This document shows, one piece after another, positions 42,673 through 51,552 of a stretch of DNA of 60,837 bases. The first letter of the stretch is position 1; the number at the start of each line of letters is the position of its first letter. The stretch is from Deltaproteobacteria bacterium (lineage in GTDB: Bacteria > Desulfobacterota > Binatia > Binatales > Binataceae), in assembly GCA_021801125.1 (NCBI GenBank), contig JAJYYI010000120.1, positions 11,505 to 72,341 on the forward strand, written 5' to 3'. The translations under genes were made by a program, and so were the position numbers. The notes beneath the pieces are model-generated. The model was not told the DNA's origin and did not search any database. It was given only the letters and a program-made list of their open reading frames with translations.

Positions 42673-43467
42673 ATCGGCGGTAAAATTCATCCCCTCGCAG
42701 TAGTGGATCCTGCGGCTCAGCTCGACTCGAGCGTGCAGATTGGGCCTGGGGTGGTTATCGGACCCCACGTCAAGATCGGCGCGGACACCGAAATCGGCCC
42801 TCACACCGTAATCGAGGGCCATACCACTGTCGGGGCGCGAAATAAGATCCTTCAATTTGCCTCGCTCGGCGCGACCCCGCAGGATCTCAAGTACCGCGGC
42901 GAGCCCTCGCGCCTGGAGATCGGCGACGACAATCTGATTCGCGAGTTCACCACCATTCACCGCGGAACCGAAGGCGGCGGGATGGTGACGCGCGTGGGCA
43001 ACCACGTCCTGGTGATGAATTACGCTCATATCGCGCACGATTGCATCATTGAAGACCACGTCATCTTGGCCAACTCCACCAACCTCGCCGGCCACTGTGT
43101 AATAGAGGAGTGGGCGGTGACGATGGGACTCTGCGGGGTTCATCAGTTCACCCGAATCGGTGCTCACGCGGCGTTGGCTGCCGGCTCGAAAGTCGCTCAA
43201 GACGTACCGCCGTATTCACTGGTGGCCGGCGAAGGGCGGGCTCGCTTGGTGGGGCTTAATGAAGTCGGCCTGGAGCGGCGAGGTTTCAGTCCGGAAGTCA
43301 TCCGCGCGCTCCGGCGGTCGCTCCGCTTGCTTTTTTACTCTAATCTTTCGCGCGCTCAGGCAACCAAACAGGTGATGGAGACAGAGGGCCACATAGCCGA
43401 GGTGCGCCGGCTGATAGACTTCATTACCAACTCCAAGCGCGGCGTAGTCGGGCGCAGCCGTGACTAA
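42673..43467 (+). CDS. lpxA: UDP-N-acetylglucosamine O-acyltransferase, probable ATC start
   Basis: First enzyme of lipid A synthesis, transferring a hydroxyacyl chain from ACP to UDP-GlcNAc (or its 3-amino analogue). It has a left-handed beta-helix of hexapeptides (VQIGPGVVIGPHVKIG and on), the catalytic His in NYAHIAHDCIIE, AVTMGLCGVHQFTRIGAHAA and the C-terminal VGLERRGFSPEV. Read from ATC 42673 the protein has 264 residues and begins with GGKIHPLAVVDPAAQ, which matches the conserved LpxA N-terminus; E. coli LpxA has 262. No ATG, GTG, TTG or CTG lies in frame between the stop at 42631 and GTG 42703, which would cut off the first strand. A single-base sequencing error at the start cannot be excluded. 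lpxD and fabZ, usual neighbours, are absent. Confidence 0.9.
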   Translation: MGGKIHPLAVVDPAAQLDSSVQIGPGVVIGPHVKIGADTEIGPHTVIEGHTTVGARNKILQFASLGATPQDLKYRGEPSRLEIGDDNLIREFTTIHRGTEGGGMVTRVGNHVLVMNYAHIAHDCIIEDHVILANSTNLAGHCVIEEWAVTMGLCGVHQFTRIGAHAALAAGSKVAQDVPPYSLVAGEGRARLVGLNEVGLERRGFSPEVIRALRRSLRLLFYSNLSRAQATKQVMETEGHIAEVRRLIDFITNSKRGVVGRSRD

Positions 43468-44263
43468 ACTTGGCCTCATCGCGGGCAACGGCGCTTTTCC
43501 AATCGAGGTTGCCGCGGCGGCCAAAGCGCGCGGGATCGAAGTCGTCGCCGTCGCGCACAAGGACGAGACGATGCCCGAGGTCGCGTCCTACTGCTCTCGC
43601 GTCGTTTGGATTGACGTCGGCCAGCTTGATACGGCCATCGGCGCGTTGAAGCAGGCCGGCGTCAAAGTGGCGGTGATGGCCGGCGGTATCTCGCGCGCCC
43701 GTCTGCGTTCGTCGTTCAAGCCCGACGGGCGCGCGTTGGCGATGCTCTCACGAATCGGCAAGTTCAGCGACGACGCGGTCTTGCGCGGCGTTGCGGGCGA
43801 GTTGGAGGCTGACGGAATCGAGGTCATTGACCCGGTCGAACATTTCGGCCTGGCCCTTGCTGAAGCCGGACTGCTGGCTGGGCCCGAGGTCGGCGCAGCC
43901 GCCCTCGGCGATATCGGGCTGGGATTCGCCGTGGCGCGCGCCCTGGGCAACTTCGACATTGGGCAAGTTGTGGCGGTGCGTGACGGCGTGGTTGTGGCGG
44001 TCGAGGCTGTCGAAGGGACCGACGCCACCCTCAGGCGAGCCGCCTCTTTGTACGGTCCCGGCCTGGTCGTCGCCAAAGCCTCCAAGGTCAGCCAGGACCT
44101 CCGCTTCGACCGCCCGGCGATCGGTCCCAAGACGATCAGGCTGATGCAGGAGATTCGGGCCGCAGTGCTCGCCGTCGAGGCCCAGCGCACGTTGATCATC
44201 GAGCCCGTGAAGACGCTTAAGACCGCGCGAGAACTCGAATTGTCGCTCTACGGCTATAGCTGA
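43460..44263 (+). CDS. lpxI: UDP-2,3-diacylglucosamine diphosphatase, LpxI type
   Basis: 267-residue enzyme of the LpxI (DUF1009) family, which hydrolyses UDP-2,3-diacylglucosamine to lipid X and replaces LpxH in many lineages. Motifs include LGLIAGNGAFPIEVA at the start, VMAGGISRARLR, the central DDAVLRGVA and the C-terminal VAVEAVEGTDATLRRA and VKASKVSQDLRFDRPAIG-like block. The start is GTG, overlapping lpxA by eight bases. Confidence 0.93.
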   Translation: MTKLGLIAGNGAFPIEVAAAAKARGIEVVAVAHKDETMPEVASYCSRVVWIDVGQLDTAIGALKQAGVKVAVMAGGISRARLRSSFKPDGRALAMLSRIGKFSDDAVLRGVAGELEADGIEVIDPVEHFGLALAEAGLLAGPEVGAAALGDIGLGFAVARALGNFDIGQVVAVRDGVVVAVEAVEGTDATLRRAASLYGPGLVVAKASKVSQDLRFDRPAIGPKTIRLMQEIRAAVLAVEAQRTLIIEPVKTLKTARELELSLYGYS

Positions 44264-44569
44264 ACCTCGCGCGGCAGGACAGAGAAGGCGAGGAATTCGG
44301 CGTGATCAGCCTGGTCGCGGGGCGCGATAGATTTTTTTCTGTGGAAGAGAATTGTCGCGAAGCTGCGCGCGCCGGGGCAAATAGATTCCAGCCCTTTGCG
44401 TTTTTCAACTTGCTCCCCGGCGCGCCTCGACTCCGTGTAATGGCAAGCGGAAATCTTCGACGTCGCGCAGCGTTCTTTGGCGGAGATTTCTTTGGCGACA
44501 TCACGCGCGCAAATCCCTCGCTAGACGGAAAACGGCTTCGCTCCACGAGGGGCGCGTTGGGGCGCGACG
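44264..44569. other. 306-base gap between lpxI and the Gfo/Idh gene
   Basis: A 91-codon frame from a GTG (44302-44577) crosses the gap and overlaps the next start by eight bases. It has no recognisable domain or clear ribosome site, so it is not called as a gene. Confidence 0.4.
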
Positions 44570-45535
44570 ATGCGTGAGCTGAGGGCGGCGGTTGTTGGTG
44601 CCGGCAAACTAGGCGCTTTGCATGCGGATAAATACGCCAAGCTTAGCGGCGTCAAGCTTGGCTTCGTGGTTGACATCGACCGCGAGCGGGCCGCGCAGAT
44701 GGCGGCGCGTTACGGCGCGACGGCCGCCTCGGATCATCGCGAACTCGCGGGGAGAATCGACCTTGCGACGGTCGCGACGCCTTCTTCCACGCACTTTGCT
44801 GTGGCCGCCGACCTGCTCGCCGCCGGAGTCGACGTCTTGCTGGAAAAGCCGATGGCCGCGACGGCCGAGCAGGCGCGCGCGCTGGCGGCGTTGGTGCATA
44901 AAGGAGGCGCACTGCTGCAGGTGGGCTATCTGGAGCGGTTCAATCCGGCCGTCCGCCGGCTCAAGACCTTGCTCACGGGCCCCCGCTTTATCGAATGTCA
45001 CCGGCTGGCGCCGTTTACCGACCGCGGCACCGACGTGGACGTCGTGCTCGACCTGATGAGCCATGACCTCGACCTTATTTTGAGCTTGACCGACAGCGAA
45101 GTCGCCTCGGTCGAAGCGCTCGGCGTGGCGGTGCTCACCGACCTGGTGGACGTAGCCAACGCGCGCGTGCGTTTTGCCGACGGAATGGTGGCCAACGTGA
45201 ACGCCAGCCGAGTGGCCGCCAGGCGCGAGCGCAAGATTCGTTTTTTCCAACACGACGCCTACATCTCGACCGACTATGAGGCGCGCTCGATTCAGGTTTA
45301 TCGCAAAACTGTGGCGCCGTCGGGTGGCGTGGCGACGATCAGCGCGGAGCGAATTGAACTCGATGCGGGAGATCCACTCGGCGACGAGGTGGCTTCTTTT
45401 GTCGCGTGTGTGCGTTCGCGCGCCGTGCCGATGGTGTCGGCTGCCGACGGTCTGCGGGTGATCGAGCTTTGCGAGTTGATCAACGATTCAATCACCGCCG
45501 CATTGGGCGGCGGCAACCGACAGGGCCCGCGGTGA
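44570..45535 (+). CDS. Gfo/Idh/MocA-family oxidoreductase, possibly GnnA-like
   Basis: 321-residue NAD(P)-dependent dehydrogenase. The Rossmann motif is VVGAGKLGALHADKYAKLSG, ATPSSTHFAVAADLLAAGVD is the substrate-side signature and LEKPMAATAEQARAL carries the EKP motif. C-terminal VNASRVAARRERKIRFFQ belongs to the second domain. In Acidithiobacillus ferrooxidans, GnnA and GnnB between lpxA and lpxB make UDP-GlcNAc3N for N-acylated lipid A. This gene has the GnnA type and location, but no aminotransferase accompanies it. Function in lipid A is therefore inferred from position. Confidence 0.8.
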   Translation: MRELRAAVVGAGKLGALHADKYAKLSGVKLGFVVDIDRERAAQMAARYGATAASDHRELAGRIDLATVATPSSTHFAVAADLLAAGVDVLLEKPMAATAEQARALAALVHKGGALLQVGYLERFNPAVRRLKTLLTGPRFIECHRLAPFTDRGTDVDVVLDLMSHDLDLILSLTDSEVASVEALGVAVLTDLVDVANARVRFADGMVANVNASRVAARRERKIRFFQHDAYISTDYEARSIQVYRKTVAPSGGVATISAERIELDAGDPLGDEVASFVACVRSRAVPMVSAADGLRVIELCELINDSITAALGGGNRQGPR

Positions 45536-45554
45536 GCCGCCGTTTCAGGACTTG

Positions 45555-46724
45555 ATGGAGTCACTAGCGGATGACGCTCTCACCTCCGCGTCCCGCCGGC
45601 GGATTTTAATCGTAGCGGGCGAGGCGTCGGGCGACCTTCATGGGGCGGAACTGGCGCGAGCGCTGCGCGCTATCGACCCGAGCTGCGAGCTTTTCGGAGT
45701 CGCGGGCAAGCATATGCGCGCGGCGGGAATCGAGGCGCTCTTTCGCTGCGAAGACATCACCGCCGCCGGCTTCGGTGAGCTTATCGGAAGGCTCGGGCGA
45801 AACGTGGCGGCGCTTTTTTCCTTGCGGGCGATGCTCAAGAGCAGGCCGCCGTCGCTGTTTATCGCGATCGATTTTCCGGATTTCAACATGCGGCTTGCCT
45901 CCTACGCGAAACGTCGAGGCGTCCCGGTCCTCTACTACATCGCGCCACAGGTCTGGGCCTGGAGGCCGGGTCGTGCGCGCCAACTGGCCGCGATAAGCGA
46001 CCGCATGGCGGTGGTTTTCCCGTTCGAGACCAGGATCTTTGCCGACGCCGGCGCGCGGGTCGATTTTGTTGGCCATCCGTTGCTTGACCGTATCGAGCAG
46101 CGTCCGCAAGACCGGGAACAGACATTGGCGCGCCACGGCTTTGCGCCCGGCGCGAAGCTGGTGGCCTTGATGCCCGGGAGTCGAGGCCGGGAAGTCCATT
46201 ATCTGCTCGAGCCGATGGTTGCGGCGGCGCGCGTGCTGCAAAGCCGTTACGGGCTTAAGCCTTGCCTGATCCTTGCACCCACGCTGACCAGGGAGCAGTT
46301 GCGCAGCGAGAGCCGCGCCGAACTCGGCGGGGTCGAGATAATCGAGCGCGACGGGTACGATATCCTGGCTGCGAGCGAATTAGCGCTTGTCGCCTCGGGC
46401 ACTGCCACTTTGGAGGCAGCTTTGCTAGGCTGTCCGATGGTCATCGCCTACAAGGTGTCTGCTCCGACTTACTATCTTCTGCGCTTGCTGGTGCGAAACG
46501 TGCGCTTCATCGGGATGCCGAACATCCTGGCTGGGCGGCGAATCGTGCCGGAGTTGATTCAGCGGGAGGTAACGCCGTCGAGGTTGGTTGAAGCAGCGCA
46601 GGAGCTTGTGATGGAGTCCAAGCAAGACGAAACTCGCGCCGCGCTGGGCAAGATACGCCGCATGCTGGGGGCACCGGGCGCCGCGCGGCGGGTCGCCGAA
46701 ATGGCGTTCGCGATGATGCGATGA
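45555..46724 (+). CDS. lpxB: Lipid-A-disaccharide synthase
   Basis: 389-residue GT-B glycosyltransferase that joins lipid X and UDP-diacylglucosamine. Motifs are ILIVAGEASGDLHGAELAR at the start, AIDFPDFNMRLA, YIAPQVWAWRPGRA, FVGHPLLDRIE, LMPGSRGREVHYLLEP and ASGTATLEAALLGCPMVIAYK. ATG 45555 (preceded directly by TTG) follows CAGGA. It ends in an ATGA overlap with msbA, so lipid A synthesis and flipping are coupled. Confidence 0.96.
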   Translation: MESLADDALTSASRRRILIVAGEASGDLHGAELARALRAIDPSCELFGVAGKHMRAAGIEALFRCEDITAAGFGELIGRLGRNVAALFSLRAMLKSRPPSLFIAIDFPDFNMRLASYAKRRGVPVLYYIAPQVWAWRPGRARQLAAISDRMAVVFPFETRIFADAGARVDFVGHPLLDRIEQRPQDREQTLARHGFAPGAKLVALMPGSRGREVHYLLEPMVAAARVLQSRYGLKPCLILAPTLTREQLRSESRAELGGVEIIERDGYDILAASELALVASGTATLEAALLGCPMVIAYKVSAPTYYLLRLLVRNVRFIGMPNILAGRRIVPELIQREVTPSRLVEAAQELVMESKQDETRAALGKIRRMLGAPGAARRVAEMAFAMMR

Positions 46725-48493
46725 ATAAGTTCGGACCTGTATACCTGCGTCTAATTCGATATGTCCAGCGCTATCTGTTCCCTTATATCGCGCTTGCCGT
46801 GGCAGCGATGCTCGTGTTGAGCGCGGCCAACGGGGCGATTCCGTTTCTCGCCCGCAGTTATATCAACCAGATTTCGGCGATAAAGAATTTGGCAACCGTC
46901 CGTGTTTTATCGATCGAGCTTTTGGCGGTATTCATCGTCCGCGCCGCCGCGAGCTTTTTCGCCACGTACCTGACCGCGTACGTCGGGCAGCGCGCGGTGC
47001 TCGATCTGCGCTCCGACCTCAACGATCGGCTGCAGTATCTGCCGCTTTCATTCTTCAATCGCACGCCCACGGCGACGCTGCTGTCGCGAATGATCAGCGA
47101 CGTGGGGATGGTCGCCGCGGCCGCGACTACCAGTCTTTTCTCACTGGTTGGCGATTCCATATCGCTGGTTTCGCTGATCGTCGCCGCGTGCGTGATCGAT
47201 TGGCAGCTCGCGGCGATTTCCTTGGTTGCTTTCCCGCTCGCCGTCCTGCCGGTCACCAAGTTCTCGCGCCGGATGCGCCGGATCGCTCGCAGCGCGCAGC
47301 ATCAGCTGGGCGGGCTTTCCTCGCTGCTGCAGGAAACGATACAGGGCAACCGGGTCGTCAAGGCCTTCGGCATGGAGGAGTATGAGCAGCGGCGCTTTAG
47401 CGTGGAGCTCAGGCGCCTGTTTCGCACGAGCATGAAGGTGGCGGCGATCAAAGCTCTCACCGCGCCGTTGATAGAGGTGTTAGGGGCGCTGGGCGTGGTC
47501 GCCGTGCTCTGGTACGGGACGGCTTCAGTGCTGCAGCACCGGCGCACGCCGGGTTCGTTCGGCGCGTTTTTCACCGCGATGCTGCTCGTTTACCGGCCGT
47601 TCAAGCGCCTGAGCGGAACCAACAATGCGATTCAGCAGGCGCTGGGCGCGGCCGACCGGATGTTCGAAATTCTTGACATTCCGACCGACGTGCCCGAAGC
47701 GCCGGACGCGATCCAGTTGCCGCGCCGCCTGCATAGAATTGAACTCAGGGACGTAAGTTTTCGCTACGAATCCCACTGGGCGTTGCGAGGCGTGACGCTT
47801 AAGATCGAGCCTGGGGAAGTGGTCGGATTGGTGGGAATGAGCGGCGGCGGAAAGTCGACCACCGCCGATCTCATCCTTCGCTTCTACGATGTCGACAGCG
47901 GCGCGATATTGATCGACGGTGTCGACGTTCGGCGTTACTCGCTCAAGTCGCTGCGCGCTGAAATCGGCCTGGTCACGCAGCATACCTTCCTGTTCAACGA
48001 TACGATTCGGAACAACATCGCCTACGGCAGCATCGAGCGCAGCATGAGCGACGTCATCGCCGCCGCCAAGCTCGCCAACGCGCACGACTTTATTATGCGG
48101 CTGCCGAAGGGGTACGAAACCGAGGTAGGCGAGTTGGGCGTGCGGCTGTCCGGCGGCGAGCGCCAGCGTTTAGCCATCGCGCGCGCCCTGCTAAAAGACG
48201 CGCCGATCCTGATTCTCGACGAGGCGACGTCCAACCTTGACTACGAGGCCGAGCGTCTGGTCCAGGACGCGCTGGAACACCTGGTCCGCAATCGCACGAC
48301 GCTGCTTATCGCGCATCGTCTGTCCACGGTGCGAATGGCAAACCGGATAGCCGTAATGGTGGAAGGTAAGATTGTCGAGCAGGGCACTCATGACGAGCTT
48401 ATCGCCCGCGACGGGCCGTATTCCAAGCTCTACAAGCTGCAGCTTGAAGCAGGCGCGCCGAATGGGGCACAGGCCAGCGAATTGGCTGGTTAG
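46721..48493 (+). CDS. msbA: Lipid A flippase MsbA-type ABC exporter
   Basis: 590-residue half-transporter moving lipid A-core across the inner membrane. The membrane domain (six helices, about residues 15-310) is followed by the ATPase with Walker A GMSGGGKSTTADLILRF, Q-loop LVTQHTFLFNDT, signature LSGGERQRLAIARALL, Walker B ILILDEATSNLD and the switch His in LIAHRLSTV. The gene overlaps lpxB and stands in the usual lpxB-msbA-kdtA order. Confidence 0.95.
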   Translation: MNKFGPVYLRLIRYVQRYLFPYIALAVAAMLVLSAANGAIPFLARSYINQISAIKNLATVRVLSIELLAVFIVRAAASFFATYLTAYVGQRAVLDLRSDLNDRLQYLPLSFFNRTPTATLLSRMISDVGMVAAAATTSLFSLVGDSISLVSLIVAACVIDWQLAAISLVAFPLAVLPVTKFSRRMRRIARSAQHQLGGLSSLLQETIQGNRVVKAFGMEEYEQRRFSVELRRLFRTSMKVAAIKALTAPLIEVLGALGVVAVLWYGTASVLQHRRTPGSFGAFFTAMLLVYRPFKRLSGTNNAIQQALGAADRMFEILDIPTDVPEAPDAIQLPRRLHRIELRDVSFRYESHWALRGVTLKIEPGEVVGLVGMSGGGKSTTADLILRFYDVDSGAILIDGVDVRRYSLKSLRAEIGLVTQHTFLFNDTIRNNIAYGSIERSMSDVIAAAKLANAHDFIMRLPKGYETEVGELGVRLSGGERQRLAIARALLKDAPILILDEATSNLDYEAERLVQDALEHLVRNRTTLLIAHRLSTVRMANRIAVMVEGKIVEQGTHDELIARDGPYSKLYKLQLEAGAPNGAQASELAG

Positions 48494-48577
48494 ATTGGGT
48501 ATCCCAAAAAGGCACGCCCAAAACCCACGAACCGTTGAAGGCGTCGCGCCGGCGCATGGCGGTGAGCGAGCGCGCCT

Positions 48578-50026
48578 GTGCTGAAACTGATTTACGACGC
48601 CCTATGGTACCCGGCGTTGCCGTTCGCCGCGCTCGCCGTGGCTGGCCTGGATGCGCAAAAGCTCAGGCAGCGAGTCGGGGCGGTCGAGGTCAACGGCGAT
48701 CGCGGACAAAATTGCGCATGGCTTCACGCCGCGTCGGTCGGCGAGATTGAAGGGGTGCGCCCAATCATCTGCGGGCTTGCCGAGCGAAACCGCGGCCTTA
48801 GCTTCTTTGTCACCTGTATGACGGATACCGGCTGCCGCGCGGCGCGCGGGGCGATCGCGCAGGCGCGGGCGGTGACGCTGGCGCCGCTAGATTGTCCGTC
48901 GTGCGTGCGACGTTTTCTTAACGCGGTGCGGCCGCATGCGCTCCTAATCGCCGAGACCGAACTCTGGCCGAATTACCTGCTTGAAGCGCGCCGCGCCGGT
49001 GTGCCCGTCGCCATTATCAACGGCCGGATAAGCGCGCGTTCCTTGGCTCGCTACCGCGCGCTGGGATCGATTTTCCGCCCGGCGCTTGAGTCGGTCGTTT
49101 TGCTGCTCGCGCAAACCGACGAGGACGCGCAGCGCTACGCGGCGCTTGGAGCGCCGAAAAGCGCAATCATCGTCGTGGGGAATCCGAAGTTCGACCTCGA
49201 CCAAGCGCGCGACGTGCCGACGCTTCGAGCCGAGTTAGAATCTTTCACCGCGGGCAGGAGCGTGTTCGTCGCGGGGTCGACCGGGCCTGGCGAGGAATCG
49301 GTGGTGATCGAGGCTTACCGCGTCTTGCGTCGAGACTTTCCCGAGCTGGCCCTGGTTGTTGCGCCGCGCCATCTGAATCGTGCCGAGGAAGTTGGAGCGT
49401 TGCTTCGTGCCGCCAGTTTAGCCTACGTGAGGGCAAGCCAGCTCCCATCTTGCGCAACCTTGTCGGACGGCGACGCGCTCAACCGGCGCCGCGACAATGT
49501 TTGCGTCGCGCAGGCGCAAAGCGTTGGCGAGCCAACGGCGCTCGACGCGCGCGCGGCAGGGTCCGTCGAAAAAGGCCGAGCGATCAATGACCGCGCAAGC
49601 ATAAAACCGGACGCGGCGTTGCAGTCCCCAGCAGCCCAGGCAGACCTGCGCCCGCCGGCGCTGTTGCTTGACACCTTGGGCGAGCTTCGCGCGCTCTACT
49701 TTCGTGCGACGCTCGCGTTCGTCGGCGGCAGCCTCCGGCCCGGGCGCGGCGGCCAAAACTTGGCTGAACCGGCGGCGGCCGCGCTGGCGGTGATGTTCGG
49801 TCCCTATCACGAGAACCAGAAGGTGGCGGCGCGTGCGTTGGTGGAATCGGGCGGCGGATGCGTCGTGCGGGACGCCGGTGAAATAGTCCAAGCGGCCGCG
49901 CCTTTGCTGCAGGATGCGGCCCTGCGCCGCGCCAAGGGCGAGAGCGCTCGCGCGGCGATTCAGCGCCTGGGCGGCGCGGCGGAGCGAAGCTTGATGGCGC
50001 TCGCGCGTCTGAGTAATCTCGGTTGA
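48578..50026 (+). CDS. kdtA: Kdo transferase with an internal insert
   Basis: 482-residue membrane-associated glycosyltransferase adding Kdo from CMP-Kdo to lipid IVA. N-terminal features include WLHAASVGEIEGVRPII, FVTCMTDTGCRAA and the catalytic-region AETELWPNYL; the C-terminal half has VAGSTGPGEESVVIEAYR, LVVAPRHLNRAEEV, LAFVGGSLRPGRGGQN and MFGPYHENQ. Residues about 293-361 (between RASQLP and PALLLD) form a 50-60-residue Ala-rich insert not present in E. coli WaaA (425 residues). The start is GTG. Confidence 0.92.
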   Translation: MLKLIYDALWYPALPFAALAVAGLDAQKLRQRVGAVEVNGDRGQNCAWLHAASVGEIEGVRPIICGLAERNRGLSFFVTCMTDTGCRAARGAIAQARAVTLAPLDCPSCVRRFLNAVRPHALLIAETELWPNYLLEARRAGVPVAIINGRISARSLARYRALGSIFRPALESVVLLLAQTDEDAQRYAALGAPKSAIIVVGNPKFDLDQARDVPTLRAELESFTAGRSVFVAGSTGPGEESVVIEAYRVLRRDFPELALVVAPRHLNRAEEVGALLRAASLAYVRASQLPSCATLSDGDALNRRRDNVCVAQAQSVGEPTALDARAAGSVEKGRAINDRASIKPDAALQSPAAQADLRPPALLLDTLGELRALYFRATLAFVGGSLRPGRGGQNLAEPAAAALAVMFGPYHENQKVAARALVESGGGCVVRDAGEIVQAAAPLLQDAALRRAKGESARAAIQRLGGAAERSLMALARLSNLG

Positions 50027-50028
50027 CG

Positions 50029-51177
50029 ATGCTGGCGCTCGGGCGAGTCGCGGGCCGTCCGCGAATCACGCGATTATGGCGTCCCAAACTTCCGTGGCAT
50101 CAGTCGCTGCTCTGGTCTTCGCTGGTGCCTGCGGCGACGTTGTACTGGGGCGTGGTGGGCGTCCGCGCCGCTTGGTGGCGCGTCGCCTGGATGCGCCAGC
50201 GCGCTCAGCGGCTCAAAGTCATTAGCATCGGCAATTTGACTGTCGGTGGCAACGGCAAAACTCCCTTCTCGCTGTATCTTGCGAATTTACTGGCTGAACT
50301 TGGCGTCCAGAGCGCGATCGTCAGCCGCGGCTATGGTGGCCGCAGTTCTCAACGCGCGCAGCTTGTCGCTGAGCATGGCGAACTCAAGGTCTCGCCTGAT
50401 GAGGCCGGCGACGAAGCGGTCATGATGGCTAAATCGTTCGCTGGCCCAATTGCGGTTGCTCCTCGGCGATACGACGCGATTCGCATGCTCGAGCAACGCC
50501 CGGAGTTGCAGGTCGTTGTCCTGGACGACGCCTTTCAACATGTGCGCCTGGAGCGGGACTTGAATTTGTTGTTGATTATTGGCGACTACGGCTTCGGCAA
50601 CGGCTGGCTGTTGCCGGCCGGTCCGATGCGCGAGCGGGTGCGCGCGATTCGGCGCGCGGATGCGGTGGTAGTGTTAGACTCGGCCGGGCAGGGTGCGGAG
50701 CTGCCTCAAGCAGTGCTGGCCAAGATCAGTGAGCGGCCGGTCCTGCGGGGACTGCTGCAGCCTCGGGCGATCGTGCGCCCACGCTCCGGTGAATGGGAGG
50801 AACTCCCGCTCGGCACTGTAGCGGGCCGCAGCGTCCTTGCGATAAGCGGCATTGCCCGGGTGCAGTCGTTTTACGCGATGCTGCATCGCTTGGAGGCGAT
50901 TTTGGTCGACACCCTCGAATATCCCGACCATCACCGCTATACCTGGGCGGACTGGCAAACTATTTCTCGCTCGGCGCGCAACGCGGAGTTTGTTGTTACC
51001 ACGGAAAAAGACCTGGTCAAGCTCGAGCGTTTTCCTTTTGCCCGCGACTCGCTGTGCGCTTTGCGCCTGGGCGTGGATATGGGCCATTCGCGGCCCGAGC
51101 TGATAAAGCTGTTGCTGGACCGATGCGCCGGCGATCAGGAAACCTTGCAACCCGCGGCGGCGACTGCAACCGACTAA
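50029..51177 (+). CDS. lpxK: Tetraacyldisaccharide 4'-kinase
   Basis: 382-residue inner-membrane kinase that phosphorylates the 4' position of the lipid A disaccharide. A single N-terminal membrane segment (LLWSSLVPAATLYWGVVG) is followed by the P-loop NLTVGGNGKTPFSLYLA, the VSRGYGGRSS block, the catalytic DDAFQHVRLERDLN and the C-terminal DHHRYTWADW and VTTEKDLVKL. ATG 50029 comes two bases after the kdtA stop; TTG 50023 is also possible. Confidence 0.95.
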   Translation: MLALGRVAGRPRITRLWRPKLPWHQSLLWSSLVPAATLYWGVVGVRAAWWRVAWMRQRAQRLKVISIGNLTVGGNGKTPFSLYLANLLAELGVQSAIVSRGYGGRSSQRAQLVAEHGELKVSPDEAGDEAVMMAKSFAGPIAVAPRRYDAIRMLEQRPELQVVVLDDAFQHVRLERDLNLLLIIGDYGFGNGWLLPAGPMRERVRAIRRADAVVVLDSAGQGAELPQAVLAKISERPVLRGLLQPRAIVRPRSGEWEELPLGTVAGRSVLAISGIARVQSFYAMLHRLEAILVDTLEYPDHHRYTWADWQTISRSARNAEFVVTTEKDLVKLERFPFARDSLCALRLGVDMGHSRPELIKLLLDRCAGDQETLQPAAATATD

Positions 51178-51381
51178 CGTGACGTCAGTTGATCGCGAAG
51201 GACGGGCAGTCGAAAGAGAAGACCGCAAGCGACGCCGATCGCGCCGGACTCGCGTTGCGCTGAAGATTTGCGCGGCCCCAGGGCTTGAGTGAACACGATG
51301 GCGCGGAGCACTTCTTCACGCGGCGCGAACCGCTTCGACCGCCGCGACGGTGCTGAATGAGAAAGCTAGAGGAGAATCGTG

Positions 51382-51552
51382 ATGGCAATCAGTCAGGATT
51401 TGCTCGACATTCTGGCGTGCCCCAAATGCAAGGGCGAAATCCGGCTCAACCAATCAGGTGACGGTCTCATCTGCGAGAAATGCCGGCTGATCTATCCGAT
51501 AAAAGATGACATACCGATTATGCTTATCGACGAGGCCTTACCCCTTACCTGA
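51382..51552 (+). CDS. Trm112/YcaR-family small zinc-ribbon protein
   Basis: 56-residue protein. It starts MAISQDLLDILACPKCKGE, has a second CEKC pair near residue 31 and the segment LIYPIKDDIPIMLIDEA, which is the YcaR/Trm112 signature. The CxxC pairs should hold zinc. Eukaryotic Trm112 activates methyltransferases; bacterial members such as YcaR next to lpxK-kdsB have no proven role. GAGGAG lies a few bases upstream, and the gene follows lpxK as it does in enterobacteria. Confidence 0.87.
   Translation: MAISQDLLDILACPKCKGEIRLNQSGDGLICEKCRLIYPIKDDIPIMLIDEALPLT

Noticed and set aside
42703-43467. lpxA starting at GTG 42703
   Set aside because: It lacks a ribosome site at proper distance and would delete the conserved first beta-helix strand.
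44302-44577. 91-codon GTG-started frame overlapping the Gfo/Idh start by eight bases
   Set aside because: The overlap hints at coupling, but there is no domain, weak ribosome site and a competing minus frame; kept only as a note on the gap.
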